DNA from: an uncultured Acidobacteriota bacterium
GTDB taxonomy: Bacteria; Acidobacteriota; Thermoanaerobaculia; Gp7-AA8
Length of the DNA: 63,255 bases
Direction: 5' to 3'
Assembly (NCBI GenBank): GCA_937870635.1
Contig: CALMZP010000130.1
Coordinates: 1-63,255, forward strand
The stretch's first letter is position 1, and each line of letters opens with the position of its first letter. The translations under genes were made by a program, and so were the position numbers. The notes beneath the pieces were generated by a model. It did not search any database, was not told the origin of the DNA, and saw nothing but the letters and a program-made list of their open reading frames with translations. Below, in pieces: positions 7,648-17,159 of this stretch.

Positions 7648-7712
7648 ATTTTGGATTTTGGATTTTGGAATTGAATGCCAATCCAAAATCTAAAAATCCA
7701 AAATCTAAAATC
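7648..7712. repeat. TTTTGGA heptamer inverted repeat
   Basis: Period-7 TTTTGGA copies face inverted AAAATCC/AAAATCT copies, forming an AT-rich hairpin between two convergent genes. It may serve as a bidirectional terminator. Related elements lie near 28322 and 48556. Confidence 0.85.
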
Positions 7713-8613
7713 ACGAAGTGAGTTCGCTGGCAGCTTTCGCGGGCGGTTCAGCCGCTGGACGGTTCACCAGCAGATACCGCACGGCGCATTCCGAGAAGCC
7801 CTCGCAGCGGATGCAGTAGCCATCCTGAGCGTCCGGTTTGTAATCGGCCGGCCCGCAGATGTTGACGCCGCGGATGATGTCTCGCTCGAACTGCGTGCTC
7901 AGGCGGTCGATCTCCGTCGCCGACCTTGCCGCGAGTGCCTTCTTCACCGCGACGAAGCGCGCCGCGTTGCGGATTGCATTCGAGTCGACTGAATCCTCTT
8001 CCTCCACCGGCACGGGCTTCACTGGCGGCACGACCGGGATGCGCGTCGCGACGAAGTAGATGTACGCCGCGACTGCACCGGCGAGCGCCGCCGTGTTCGC
8101 CGTGCCGCCGGCGAAGACGCCGGCCACCAGCACGACCGCGGCGACCCACGCGATCCACCGGATGCGGACCGGCAGGGCGCCGAAGAGATAGAACGTCTGG
8201 AACGGAAACATCGCCGCGTAGATGAAGAGCAGCGTGAAGTTGACGAAGTACGAACCGAGAAGCGGGATCCCCAGGAACGCTGCCGCGGCGGCGGAAGCAA
8301 GTGTGGAGACGGCGAAGAGCATCAGGAAGCGGAGCGTTCCCCACGCTTCTTCGATGGCCGAGCCCATGATGTAAAGGAGGAGCAGCGTGAAGAAGAGGAC
8401 GATCGGCTTCGGAAACGCGAACCAGCCCTGCCCGCCCTGTGTGAACTGCCACGTGAAGATGCGCCAGACGTCACCGCCGAGGATGGCCTTCCAGTCGAAC
8501 GAGAAGAGAGCTTCGTAGCGTCGCGCGTCCTGATGTTCCAGCAGATAGAACGCGACGTTCAGGAACAGCAGGACGTAGATCGACCGAAGATTCTCTCCCC
8601 TGGTCCGTGGCAT
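7711..8613 (-). CDS. Rhomboid-like multi-pass membrane protein, probably inactive
   Basis: The protein has 300 residues. It starts MPRTRGENLRSIYVLLFLNV and has about six membrane helices in a rhomboid-like order: a first helix, a WRIFTWQF loop, then a core ending AALAGAVAAYIYF. The GxSG nucleophile motif expected in helix 4 is missing (LLGSYFVNFTLLF), and the final helix lacks the catalytic His. A C-terminal soluble part has four Cys (VNICGPA, GYCIRCEGFSECA) that could bind metal. It may bind membrane clients without cleaving them (inference). Confidence 0.6.
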   Translation of the reverse strand: MPRTRGENLRSIYVLLFLNVAFYLLEHQDARRYEALFSFDWKAILGGDVWRIFTWQFTQGGQGWFAFPKPIVLFFTLLLLYIMGSAIEEAWGTLRFLMLFAVSTLASAAAAAFLGIPLLGSYFVNFTLLFIYAAMFPFQTFYLFGALPVRIRWIAWVAAVVLVAGVFAGGTANTAALAGAVAAYIYFVATRIPVVPPVKPVPVEEEDSVDSNAIRNAARFVAVKKALAARSATEIDRLSTQFERDIIRGVNICGPADYKPDAQDGYCIRCEGFSECAVRYLLVNRPAAEPPAKAASELTS

Positions 8614-8645
8614 GCCGGTCACAACCCTCTCGACAGGAGGATATT

Positions 8646-9134
8646 TCAGTTGACGGTCACGTTGTCCAGACCTTCGAACCGAAGCTGCGCGCCCTGCGTG
8701 ACGCCATGCTGGCGAGCCACCCCGCCCGCCACCTCGAGCACGTACTTCGCGGGGACACCCGGATCGTAAGTGGGACAGGGGTCGGCCTGACACGGCGGCA
8801 CGTCGTATTTGACATGAACCACCCGTCGCTGGTCGTCGATCCAGATCATGTCGAGCGGGATGAGCGTGTTCTTCATCCAGAACCCGTGCACCGACATCTC
8901 CCGGAAAAAGAAGAGCATCCCTGTTTGATCGCGGAGGCGATCGCGATACATCAGGCCCTGCGCGCGCGTGGCTTCGTCGGTGGCCAGCTCGACGTGCACC
9001 GCGTATCCGTCGGGAAAGGTCACTCGCGGGAGTGCCACGTCAGCCGCCGCGCCCGTTCCGGTCACACTGGCCGGAGGCGCCGAGGGCTGCGAGCACGCGG
9101 CAAATACCAGCAGCAGGACAAACGCGGCCTTCAC
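8646..9134 (-). CDS. DUF192 family lipoprotein
   Basis: The protein has 162 residues from a GTG start. A lipoprotein signal ([13 protein letters not shown]) precedes a DUF192 domain with typical blocks RAQGLMYRDRL, GMLFFF, FWMKNTLIPLDMIWID and a late EVAGG. The function of DUF192 is not established. The GTG overlaps the stop of the upstream sigma-54 activator (GTGA), so the two are translationally coupled. Confidence 0.8.
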   Translation of the reverse strand: MKAAFVLLLVFAACSQPSAPPASVTGTGAAADVALPRVTFPDGYAVHVELATDEATRAQGLMYRDRLRDQTGMLFFFREMSVHGFWMKNTLIPLDMIWIDDQRRVVHVKYDVPPCQADPCPTYDPGVPAKYVLEVAGGVARQHGVTQGAQLRFEGLDNVTVN

Positions 9135-10531
9135 TCTTCCACCTCGACGACCTCTTCCTGCTTCGCATCTTTCGAGATCAGCTCGTACTTCTTCGCGTAG
9201 TAACGGAACGACCGGAAGGACATGCGCAGAAGCTCCGCGGCCTGCGTCTGCACACCTCCGCTGCGCTCCAGCGCTTTCAGCATGAAGATCTTCCCGATCG
9301 CCTCCAGATGATCCTGCAGCGAGATCCCCTCCGGCGGCAACTCGAACGTGGTGTCCGGAATCCTGCCGCCCAGCAGCACATGCTCCGGCAGCGACTTCGT
9401 CGTCAGCACTTCGGACTCTTCGAGGGCGATCATCCGCTCGACCACGTTCTCGAGCTCGCGCACGTTCCCGGGCCACGAGTACTTCTCGATCGCGCGCACG
9501 GCGTCCGTCGAGATCCGCTTCTGTGGAACGCCGAGGTTCGTGCAGAATTTGGAGATGAAGTGTTCGACGAGGAGGGGGATGTCTTCCTTGCGATGGCGCA
9601 GCGGCGGAAGCTCGATGGGAATGACGTTGATGCGATAGAAGAGGTCTTCGCGGAACGTTCCCTTCTGGATCGATTCGTTTAGGTCGCGGTTCGTGGCCGC
9701 GATGACCCGCACGTCGACCTGCGTCTCGACGTTCGAACCGACACGCCGCACGACGCGGTCCTGCAGGACGCGCAGCAGCTTGATCTGCATGGCCGTCGAG
9801 GTCTCGCCGATCTCGTCGAGGAAGATCGTGCCGCGGTCGGCTTCATGGAAGAGGCCGCGCTTCTCGCGGATGGCGCCCGTGAACGCTCCGCGCTCGTGTC
9901 CGAAGAGCTCCGACTCCAGAAGCGTTTCGGGAAGTGCGCCGCAGTTGATCGAGACGAACTTGCCGCGCCGGCCGGAGTTGTAGTGGATGGCGCGGGCAAT
10001 GAGCTCTTTACCGGTGCCCGACTCGCCCGAGATCAGAACGGTCGATGTGGTCCTGGCGATCCGCTGGACGATCGAGAAGATCTCCTGCATCTTCGCGCTC
10101 TTGCCGATGATGTTCGCGAAGGTGAACCGCTCTTCGAGCGCGCTGCGGAGGTGAAGGTTCTCGTCCTCGAGCTCTTTCCGCTCGACCGCCTTGCGGACGA
10201 TGATCTTCAGCTCCTCGATGTCGAACGGCTTGGCGATGTAATCGAACGCGCCCGCTTTCAGCGCATCGACCGCCGACTTCGTGGAGGTGTGGGCCGTGAT
10301 CATGATGAAGGCGATCGACGGGTTCTGGGCCTTCACCTCGCGGATCAGGTCGATGCCCGATCCGTCCGGCAGCATGAGATCGCAGAGCACGAGATCCGGC
10401 TCGTTCTTCTGGATCGCCGCGCGTGCCTCCCCGAGTGACGGAGCGACTTCGACCATCCACCCCTCGCCTTCGAAGACGATGGAGAGGAAGTCCCGCAGCG
10501 ACGATTCGTCGTCGACGATCAGCAGGTCCAC
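9131..10531 (-). CDS. Sigma-54-dependent response regulator (NtrC/PilR family)
   Basis: The protein has 466 residues. The receiver domain (1-115) carries the phospho-acceptor Asp in [13 protein letters not shown]. The AAA+ domain (about 140-370) has Walker A GESGTGKE, the sigma-54 contact loop GAFTGA, Walker [10 protein letters not shown] and a sensor R-finger region. The C-terminal Fis-type HTH reads [19 protein letters not shown], a form typical of PilR-like regulators of type IV pili. No partner histidine kinase is in the window. The protein ends in an acidic VVEVEE tail. Confidence 0.9.
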   Translation of the reverse strand: MDLLIVDDESSLRDFLSIVFEGEGWMVEVAPSLGEARAAIQKNEPDLVLCDLMLPDGSGIDLIREVKAQNPSIAFIMITAHTSTKSAVDALKAGAFDYIAKPFDIEELKIIVRKAVERKELEDENLHLRSALEERFTFANIIGKSAKMQEIFSIVQRIARTTSTVLISGESGTGKELIARAIHYNSGRRGKFVSINCGALPETLLESELFGHERGAFTGAIREKRGLFHEADRGTIFLDEIGETSTAMQIKLLRVLQDRVVRRVGSNVETQVDVRVIAATNRDLNESIQKGTFREDLFYRINVIPIELPPLRHRKEDIPLLVEHFISKFCTNLGVPQKRISTDAVRAIEKYSWPGNVRELENVVERMIALEESEVLTTKSLPEHVLLGGRIPDTTFELPPEGISLQDHLEAIGKIFMLKALERSGGVQTQAAELLRMSFRSFRYYAKKYELISKDAKQEEVVEVEE

Positions 10532-10539
10532 GGACCCGA

Positions 10540-12222
10540 TTATAGGGGTCCGAATCGTACCGGGCCGGGGAGCGACGGCTCCTCCGAGAGAGCTTCTTCG
10601 AGGGTTCGGAGCGAATGCCCGCCGGCCGGCTCGCGGGCCGCTGCGGCGATGAGCGCTTCGACGCCGGCACGGTGCCGCCGATAAAGGGCTTCGGGCAGGG
10701 GCCTCGATACGACACGCGCAAAGGAGAGCACTGCAGCTGTTGCGGCGATCCGCGGCCGCAGGCTGAGGCAGGGCCGGAACGGGCGGGCGATCGCCGGCCG
10801 AAGGATTCTCCGGCTCGCCCGGTTTTTCCGGGCGACGGTCTGCAGGACGCGGGCTCGGTGGCGTTCAGGCAGGAAGAAGACGGCGCGGACGACGGCGCGG
10901 CGCTGCCCGATGCGGTGCGCGCGCCCGTTCCGCTGTTCGATCCGGGCGGGATTCCACGGGAGGTCGTAATGAACGACGATTCCGGCTCTCTGAAGATTCA
11001 ATCCCTCCGCACCCACGTCGGTGGACACGAGGATATCGGCGGCGCCGCGCCGGAAGAGGTCGATCGAGGCAGTGTTCGTATTCTCCCGCCCGGTAACGAG
11101 CACGGTCCGCCGCACCTTTCGCAGCGCCTCGACGATCGAGCGCGCAGTCGCCGCCCATCCTGTGAAGATGAGCATGGGTTCTGTCGTCGCACGACACAAC
11201 TCCAGAAGCAGCTGTTCCTTCTTCCTCGGCAGAGCGGCAACGGCCGCCCGCAGTTCGGTGATGCGCGCGACCGCCCGGTGAATCACGAGGGGATCGATGC
11301 TGTCGTTGTCGCCGACGAAGAGCTCCCAGAAGAGAACGGTCTGGACGGCGGCGACGTCCTCCTCGTGCGCGAACGCGCGCCGATACTCACGCTTGGGAAG
11401 CGCGCGGCCGGAGGCGAGGCATTCCAGCGACCGTTCATAGAAGCGGAGCTGACGGCGCAGGGAGTCGAGAAGCGCCGCTTCACTCGATTCCAGGCGGCGG
11501 AGGAGGAAGTCGCGGACGAGCGGCGCGCCGGCCACAAGCGGAAAATCGAGCGTGGCGATCCTCTCTTCGATTCCCTCGGCCGCGCGATCGGTCCAGACGA
11601 TGCGCCGGTCGATGTCGCCGAACGCGAGCGCTTCAGGGACGACTCTGCGATCGCGGCGCACGACGAGCGCCGATACGATCCGGTCGAGAGCATCGCGGTC
11701 GCGCCGCTCGAACGCCACGTCGATCGACGGAACGCCGTGCATGGCCAGCGCGTCATCGCGGACGACGAGCCGCAGAAGCGATTCGAGATCGCCCGGGCCG
11801 TTGCAGATTGGAGTCGCCGTCACCAGGAGCAGCTTCGCTCCGACCGACCATCGTGCCAGCGCCGTGAAGCGCTGCGTACCGCGGTTCCGGAACACGTGCG
11901 CTTCATCGACGATGATCAGACGCCTGCCCTTCGGCACCTCGTCACCGCGCAGCAGCTCCGTGTGCGTGACGACGGTCGCGTTCACGGCGAATCGGCGGAA
12001 CGTATCGCGCCACTGATCGACGAGGCTCGCCGGGACGATCGCTTCGATCCGTTCATCGCGGATCCAGGCTCGCCGAGCCACTTCCGCAGCCACGTACGAT
12101 TTGCCCAGCCCCGGCTCGTCCGCGAGAATCGCCCCGCCGTGCCGGGCGAGGAGCGGGAGCAGCCTCTCCACAGCATCGAGCTGGTGTTCAGCAAGCAGCG
12201 AGACGTCGCGCAGCGAACGCAC
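10540..12222 (-). CDS. SNF2/SF2-type DNA helicase paired with a methyltransferase
   Basis: The protein has 560 residues. Motif I is ILADEPGLGKSY near residue 38, motif II is VDEAH near 107, motif III is LLVTATP, and the C-terminal motif VI is RNGRAHRIGQRR, all of the SNF2/RapA group. No nuclease domain is visible, and the C-terminal 100 residues are Arg-rich with no known domain. The start overlaps the 3' end of the methyltransferase gene by 35 nt, so the two are made together. Such pairs occur in phage-defence loci (DISARM class 1 combines a SNF2 protein with a methylase), but the other DISARM genes are absent. Role in restriction or defence is an inference. Confidence 0.75.
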   Translation of the reverse strand: MRSLRDVSLLAEHQLDAVERLLPLLARHGGAILADEPGLGKSYVAAEVARRAWIRDERIEAIVPASLVDQWRDTFRRFAVNATVVTHTELLRGDEVPKGRRLIIVDEAHVFRNRGTQRFTALARWSVGAKLLLVTATPICNGPGDLESLLRLVVRDDALAMHGVPSIDVAFERRDRDALDRIVSALVVRRDRRVVPEALAFGDIDRRIVWTDRAAEGIEERIATLDFPLVAGAPLVRDFLLRRLESSEAALLDSLRRQLRFYERSLECLASGRALPKREYRRAFAHEEDVAAVQTVLFWELFVGDNDSIDPLVIHRAVARITELRAAVAALPRKKEQLLLELCRATTEPMLIFTGWAATARSIVEALRKVRRTVLVTGRENTNTASIDLFRRGAADILVSTDVGAEGLNLQRAGIVVHYDLPWNPARIEQRNGRAHRIGQRRAVVRAVFFLPERHRARVLQTVARKNRASRRILRPAIARPFRPCLSLRPRIAATAAVLSFARVVSRPLPEALYRRHRAGVEALIAAAAREPAGGHSLRTLEEALSEEPSLPGPVRFGPL

Positions 12223-15200
12223 GGAGCACCTCGAGCTCGCCGGAACTCAGTTCGAAGAGATCGGCCACCACGGCCTCATGGCCGGCCGGTGCCTCTTTCT
12301 CGCGGTGCGCAATCCGTGACGACCTCACCAGGCGCTGCCACCGCTCCGACCCCGCGGTTGGAAGCGGAAACGGAATCGCCGACACCGTCCGACCGAAGTA
12401 GCGATAGTGATCGTCCTTCGCGCGCTCGGCCACGGCGAGCAGGAGCGCGTCCACCACGACGCTGTTGAGCAGGCCCGCGATGGCATACGCCTCGTCCATC
12501 GTTACAGCGTCAATCGAATACAGCGTCTGGTTGGGCACCAGAGGAAAGCTGTGTCCCGCCACCTCGACGGTCTCGGGGAGGACGGCAGCAGCCATCCCGC
12601 GCGCGACGTCCTTCCAGGCCACCTTGATGCCGACATGCTCTGCGCGAACGTACGACAGCCGCAACACCTCCGGCTCCACGCCGCGCCTGCCGGCCAGCTC
12701 GACGAGCCACGCCGGAAACTGGCTCCATCCCGCCGCGGGCGGCCACAACATCCAGTGGGACTCGCGCGTGGACCAGCGGCGCACGTCGCGCCCTCGCACC
12801 GCGCGGCAGACGAACTCCGTCGGAATCGCCACGCCGTCTGCAGTGGTCAGCCATCCGCAGTCGACCTCGCCAGCCTCGAGAAAGAAGCTCTGGTTGTCGC
12901 CGGTCTTCACGCCCATCACGGGACCGCGTCCGATCGCTTCGTCGAACGGCGGGAAGCGATCGCGCAGCCGCGAGAGGATGTGCGCGACGTCCGGCGGTGC
13001 GAGACTCCATTCCGAGCGGCGTCCGTCGACGGACAGATCGCACGCGGCAATGGCGAACGACTCGCCCGCCGTCCTCACGTCGATCGTGCCGCCATGATCG
13101 CGCTCGCGCTTCGCCACGAGGCCGAGAGGGAATGTGTCCGCGCGGAAGTAGCGCCGCCGCTCAGCGCTCCAGTCGATCAGCGCAGCGACCGTGAGACCGT
13201 CGAAGAGAAACTCGCGCAACGGCGCGGCATACGCGGCGTTGACGATCTTCGCCGGCAGCAGCATGGCGATGACTCCGCCGGGGGTGGTGAGATTCACGGA
13301 GCGTTCTACGAACGCCACGCTCAGGTCGGGCTGGTGTGGGACTCCGGCTCTGATTCGACCTTCGACCTTCGACCTTCGACCTTCGGGATTCCGTGCGCGC
13401 TCGAATCGATTACCGGTTCCGAATGTCGAGCCGTGGCCCTGCCCCTCGGCCTCCGATTCAATCGCAGTTCCGAAGGTCGAAGGTCGAAGGTCGAAGGTCG
13501 AATCACGGTCGAAGGTCGATTCACGACCCCCGAACAACCGGTACCGTTCGCCATACATGCGCCTGGCCACGGGTGGGATACGCGAATGCCGAACCCATGG
13601 CGGGTTCCCGACGACGACATCGAATCCGCCTCCGGCCATGACATGCGCGAAATGCACATCGAACGAAAAGAAATCGACCTCGGCATTTTCCACCCGGTCG
13701 AGGGCCTGACGCGAGAGGGCCAGCCGGTCCTGCAGGGAGCGCGCGTAATCGAGATCGTCCCGGACCGGGTTGCCGAAGAGATCGCGGCGCGGAGCCGTGG
13801 CCAGCTGCAGCTCGCGCTCGTCGGCGTCGATCGATCGCTGCAGAAGGTCGGCGGCGAGGCGGCGATCGTTTGCGCGCACGAGGCGGTAAAGCGCGGGCCG
13901 TTCGTCACGCGGCGCGGAGCGGTATCGCTCGATGAGGTCCTTCTGCGCGCGGATTCCCCACGCCCACTCGCGATAGATGTCGGCGCGGGCGCCGCCCAGA
14001 AAATCGAGAGGGCCGAGCAGCGAGTTTCCCTGCAGGATGTTGCGATCGAGGTTTGGCAGCGGCCGCACATCATCGAGCGAAACGTCACTGCCGGCGACGA
14101 TGGCGAGCCAGAGTCGCAGCTCGCACAACCGCACCGCCTCTGGCTTCAGATCCACGCCGTAAAGTGACCGCTCGATGATGCGGTGGCGGAGGTCGGACGG
14201 CCGGGCCTCACCGAGCGCGAGGACCAAGCGCTCGATGGCATGCATCGCCGAGAGGAGAAACGCTCCCGATCCGCATGCCGGGTCGAGGATCGTCACGTTC
14301 TCGAGGCGGCGAAGGATGTCGGGAGCCTTCTCTGTCACGGGTGCCGCCACTTCTCCGCCGTCGAGGACCGCGAGGAGATCATCGCGGAGCGCGGCATCGC
14401 CGCCACTCGCCCATTCGGCCAGAGCGCGCCTCGTCAGAGTGTCGACAATTTCCCGCGGCGTGTAGAAGCTGCCGCTGACGGCGCGTTCGTCTTCGGCCAT
14501 CAGGCACTCGAAGACCTTGCCCAGCATCTCCGGGTCGACCTGCGTGCCGGCGCCGCCGGTCTCGTCGATCGTGAAGTCGAACTTCTCGAAGACATCCTCG
14601 AGGATCCGGCGCATCAGATCATTGGGAGCGCGCATCGCAGCGTTGCGCCGCTCGAACGGACACGGCTCGAAGAGACCGCCGTTGAGATAGGGGATGCGGC
14701 CGAGGGCGCGGGCAATGTCGTCGCGTTGAGGGGCGGGGGTGTTGAGGCATCCGAAGAAGAGCGGAACCAGCACGGCTCCGAAGAAGTCGATGTCCTGGCT
14801 GCAGCATTGCTCGGCGCGATCGATCAGGAACCGCCGCTCCCCGTTGAGCCATCCCTTTTCCTGGACGAAGCAGAGAAAGAGAAGCCGCGACATGATCAGC
14901 AGCGCTTCATCGGCGACGGCCTCCTCCCGTTCGCCCGGACACGTCGCCACGATCGCAGCCGAGAGCTCGCGGACGGCGGCGCGGAATCTGCCGAAGAACT
15001 GCCGGATGACGAGCTCACGGTCCAGGGCCCGCGCGAAGAGCCGCGCCGGGTCGTCACCGTTGTTCAGGCCGACGAGATTCAGACGATCGACGGCGTGCGG
15101 CGTGGGATTCGTTGTCGAGATGGACGCCCGCCCGGGGAAACGTCCATTCATAGCATGTATCTGGATCGTTTGCAGTTCTCGTTGATATTTAATGACTACT

Positions 15201-15460
15201 GATTCAGTGCACTGATTATAGGCGGCGTAATCAGCGAGAAACTTCGCCGCCGCCGCATCATCGAACTCATCATCGGTGAAGAAGAGATCGAAACGCTCCA
15301 GCCGGGCCAGCAGGGACATGCGTCCCGGCAGCTCGATGCCGCCGCGCTTCCACTCCTCGCGGTCGATCTCGATCGGCTGCACGGGATACCCCAGCGTCCG
15401 GAAAAGCGCGATGACTCCGGCGGAATCGCGGCAGCCTCGGAGGTCGTCCGCGGTGATCAC
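12188..15460 (-). CDS. Eco57I-type adenine-N6 DNA methyltransferase, repeat-invaded
   Basis: The protein has 1090 residues. SAM motif I is ILDPACGSGAFLLSA near residue 395 and catalytic motif IV is VVVGNPPWV near 618, the N-P-P-W form of N6-adenine methyltransferases. FYTPREIVDTLTRRAL precedes motif I as in type I/IIG enzymes. The C-terminal part (from about 850) looks like a target-recognition domain of Eco57I/PglX-like enzymes. No PD-(D/E)xK nuclease was recognised. Residues about 645-702 are encoded by a CGACCTT heptamer element inserted in frame after motif IV. It is followed directly by an overlapping helicase gene. Confidence 0.85.
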   Translation of the reverse strand: MITADDLRGCRDSAGVIALFRTLGYPVQPIEIDREEWKRGGIELPGRMSLLARLERFDLFFTDDEFDDAAAAKFLADYAAYNQCTESVVIKYQRELQTIQIHAMNGRFPGRASISTTNPTPHAVDRLNLVGLNNGDDPARLFARALDRELVIRQFFGRFRAAVRELSAAIVATCPGEREEAVADEALLIMSRLLFLCFVQEKGWLNGERRFLIDRAEQCCSQDIDFFGAVLVPLFFGCLNTPAPQRDDIARALGRIPYLNGGLFEPCPFERRNAAMRAPNDLMRRILEDVFEKFDFTIDETGGAGTQVDPEMLGKVFECLMAEDERAVSGSFYTPREIVDTLTRRALAEWASGGDAALRDDLLAVLDGGEVAAPVTEKAPDILRRLENVTILDPACGSGAFLLSAMHAIERLVLALGEARPSDLRHRIIERSLYGVDLKPEAVRLCELRLWLAIVAGSDVSLDDVRPLPNLDRNILQGNSLLGPLDFLGGARADIYREWAWGIRAQKDLIERYRSAPRDERPALYRLVRANDRRLAADLLQRSIDADERELQLATAPRRDLFGNPVRDDLDYARSLQDRLALSRQALDRVENAEVDFFSFDVHFAHVMAGGGFDVVVGNPPWVRHSRIPPVARRMYGERYRLFGGRESTFDRDSTFDLRPSTFGTAIESEAEGQGHGSTFGTGNRFERARNPEGRRSKVEGRIRAGVPHQPDLSVAFVERSVNLTTPGGVIAMLLPAKIVNAAYAAPLREFLFDGLTVAALIDWSAERRRYFRADTFPLGLVAKRERDHGGTIDVRTAGESFAIAACDLSVDGRRSEWSLAPPDVAHILSRLRDRFPPFDEAIGRGPVMGVKTGDNQSFFLEAGEVDCGWLTTADGVAIPTEFVCRAVRGRDVRRWSTRESHWMLWPPAAGWSQFPAWLVELAGRRGVEPEVLRLSYVRAEHVGIKVAWKDVARGMAAAVLPETVEVAGHSFPLVPNQTLYSIDAVTMDEAYAIAGLLNSVVVDALLLAVAERAKDDHYRYFGRTVSAIPFPLPTAGSERWQRLVRSSRIAHREKEAPAGHEAVVADLFELSSGELEVLRAFAARRLAAC
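13354..13528. repeat. CGACCTT heptamer inverted repeat inside the methyltransferase gene
   Basis: Left arm 13354-13387 holds about four period-7 copies. Right arm 13470-13528 holds inverted copies GGTCGAA, the last partly displaced. The frame stays open across the whole element. The same heptamer occurs in the gap at 59639-59770. Confidence 0.9.
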
Positions 15461-15486
15461 GCGCTCTCCTGTCCTACACTGACGCC

Positions 15487-17145
15487 GTGTCGATCGTCTG
15501 GGACTACCTGAAGAGATTCTTTGCCGGAGCCATATTCGGCGGCTACATGGCGCACCTGCTCTACTTCCTCAATCCGCAGGTCGACATCTCGCCGGGCCGC
15601 CTGGTGCTCGTCACGCTCGTCTACAGCGTGATCTGCGGCCTGCTCTTCGGGACGGCGCTGTGGATCCTTCGTCTTCTCCGGCTGCGCGTCGTGGGGCAGC
15701 CCGACGCCGAGCGCACGCATGGCTTCGGCTTCGTCGTCCTGGCCGTTTTCGTCTCCGCGACCATCTACTGGACCCACTGGGACTCGATGCGGATCTACCT
15801 TCCCATTGCCGCGTTCCGAGTGCTCTCGAAGGCGACGAACCTCATCACCATCACCGCGTTCGCGCTGCTGATCCTCTGGATCATCGAGCGCAACGCCGGA
15901 CGCCACGCGTCGCGGTTCATCTTTCTCGCGGCGGCGATCATCATCGGGGTCTCCTCGTTCACGCTCTATCAGCGCCGCGAGAGCTACCGCGTCGAGCGCC
16001 GCGAAGTGGTCGTGGCGAACATCGGCACCGTCGCCGAGAAACGTCCGGCCATCGTCGTCGCCATCCGCAATCTCCCCTACGACTGGATCATCACCATGCG
16101 CGGCGAAGGAATCCTTCCCTTCTTCGAAGAGGCCTCGCGCTCGTCGTATCTCACCCGGCTCGAGCCGTTCCCCACTTCGCACTGGCAGGCGCTGTGGGCG
16201 TCGCTGGCAACGGGAAAGCTGCCGAACCGTCACGGAGTCACGGGACGCTTCTCGTATCGCACCGCCCTCAACCGGGAAGCGGCCGACGAGCAGTTCTTTC
16301 TCATCCCGCGAGGCGTCGGATTCCGGATGTGGGGACTGATCCCGCCGGTCGAGCAGATCTCCGCGCAGCTCCCTTCCGGCGACGCCCTCCCCCTCTGGAC
16401 CCTCTACGAACGCCTCGGCCTTCGCGCCGCGGTCGTCAACTGGCCCTCGTCCGGCACAACCGGCGCGAGCCGCGTGATCACCGATGACGCGCTGCGCTCC
16501 GCGGTTCGTCCCAGGCCCACGGTCCAGGCGCTCGAAGCACGCTTCGATGACACGGGCGCCGCGGCGCCGGTCATCCTGAAAGCTCTGGCTACGGACAAGG
16601 CCGCACTCGACGCGGTCGTCGACGACAGGCGATTCGACCTCCGCGTCGTTGCGCTCGAAGGATTCTCCGAGGCTCAGCGCGCCCTTCACATTTATCTCAA
16701 TGAGGTGCCGGCGCGCGCCTCGACCAAAGGCGAAGCGTTGCGCGCCTACCTCCAACAGATCGATCGTGAGCTGGCGCAGCTGGTCCGCGGCAACCCCGAT
16801 CACCTGATCATCATCTGCTCGCCCTCGGCGATCGTTCCGCCGGAGCTCGCCGCCAGCGCGTATGCCATCGCCGCGCGCGAGCTGCGCTCTCCCGACCCCG
16901 GCGCAGACGACGGTTTCCTGCTCTTCGTCGGTCCCGGCACCGTCCAGCGCCCGAACCCGGAGACCGCGTACGTCGCGGACGTCGTCCCGACCGTCCTCTT
17001 CGCGGGCGGGCTTCCCGTCGGCCGCGACATGGACGGGCGCATCCTCACCGAGGCGTTCGGAGATGACTTCCTTCGCAGAACCACTCTCTCGGCGATCCAG
17101 ACGTACGAGGCCGAACAGGTCGTCGTCAAACGCCGCGGTGCGTAG
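15487..17145 (+). CDS. Membrane-anchored alkaline-phosphatase-fold hydrolase
   Basis: The protein has 552 residues from a GTG start. About five N-terminal membrane helices (residues 10-165) precede a periplasmic type I phosphodiesterase/nucleotide-pyrophosphatase domain. Supporting blocks are LEPFPTSHWQALWASLATGK near the nucleophile, PLWTLYERLGLRAAVVNWP, and a C-terminal VADVVPTVLFAGGLPVGRDM close to metal-binding regions of the family. Several canonical metal ligands cannot be placed, so catalytic competence is uncertain. It diverges from the methyltransferase gene with 26 nt between starts. Substrate unknown. Confidence 0.7.
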   Translation: MSIVWDYLKRFFAGAIFGGYMAHLLYFLNPQVDISPGRLVLVTLVYSVICGLLFGTALWILRLLRLRVVGQPDAERTHGFGFVVLAVFVSATIYWTHWDSMRIYLPIAAFRVLSKATNLITITAFALLILWIIERNAGRHASRFIFLAAAIIIGVSSFTLYQRRESYRVERREVVVANIGTVAEKRPAIVVAIRNLPYDWIITMRGEGILPFFEEASRSSYLTRLEPFPTSHWQALWASLATGKLPNRHGVTGRFSYRTALNREAADEQFFLIPRGVGFRMWGLIPPVEQISAQLPSGDALPLWTLYERLGLRAAVVNWPSSGTTGASRVITDDALRSAVRPRPTVQALEARFDDTGAAAPVILKALATDKAALDAVVDDRRFDLRVVALEGFSEAQRALHIYLNEVPARASTKGEALRAYLQQIDRELAQLVRGNPDHLIIICSPSAIVPPELAASAYAIAARELRSPDPGADDGFLLFVGPGTVQRPNPETAYVADVVPTVLFAGGLPVGRDMDGRILTEAFGDDFLRRTTLSAIQTYEAEQVVVKRRGA

Positions 17146-17159
17146 CGGGCGCGCGCGCT

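Noticed and set aside
10615-12468. Very long open frame on the plus strand (617 codons) opposite the helicase
   Set aside because: The minus-strand helicase has complete motifs and codon-wise coding character. The opposite frame is Arg/Asp-rich with no domain, the usual antisense shadow in GC-rich DNA.
12407-14167. 586-codon plus-strand frame opposite the methyltransferase
   Set aside because: It includes the repeat arms read as low-complexity protein and has no motif; the minus-strand gene has all methyltransferase motifs.
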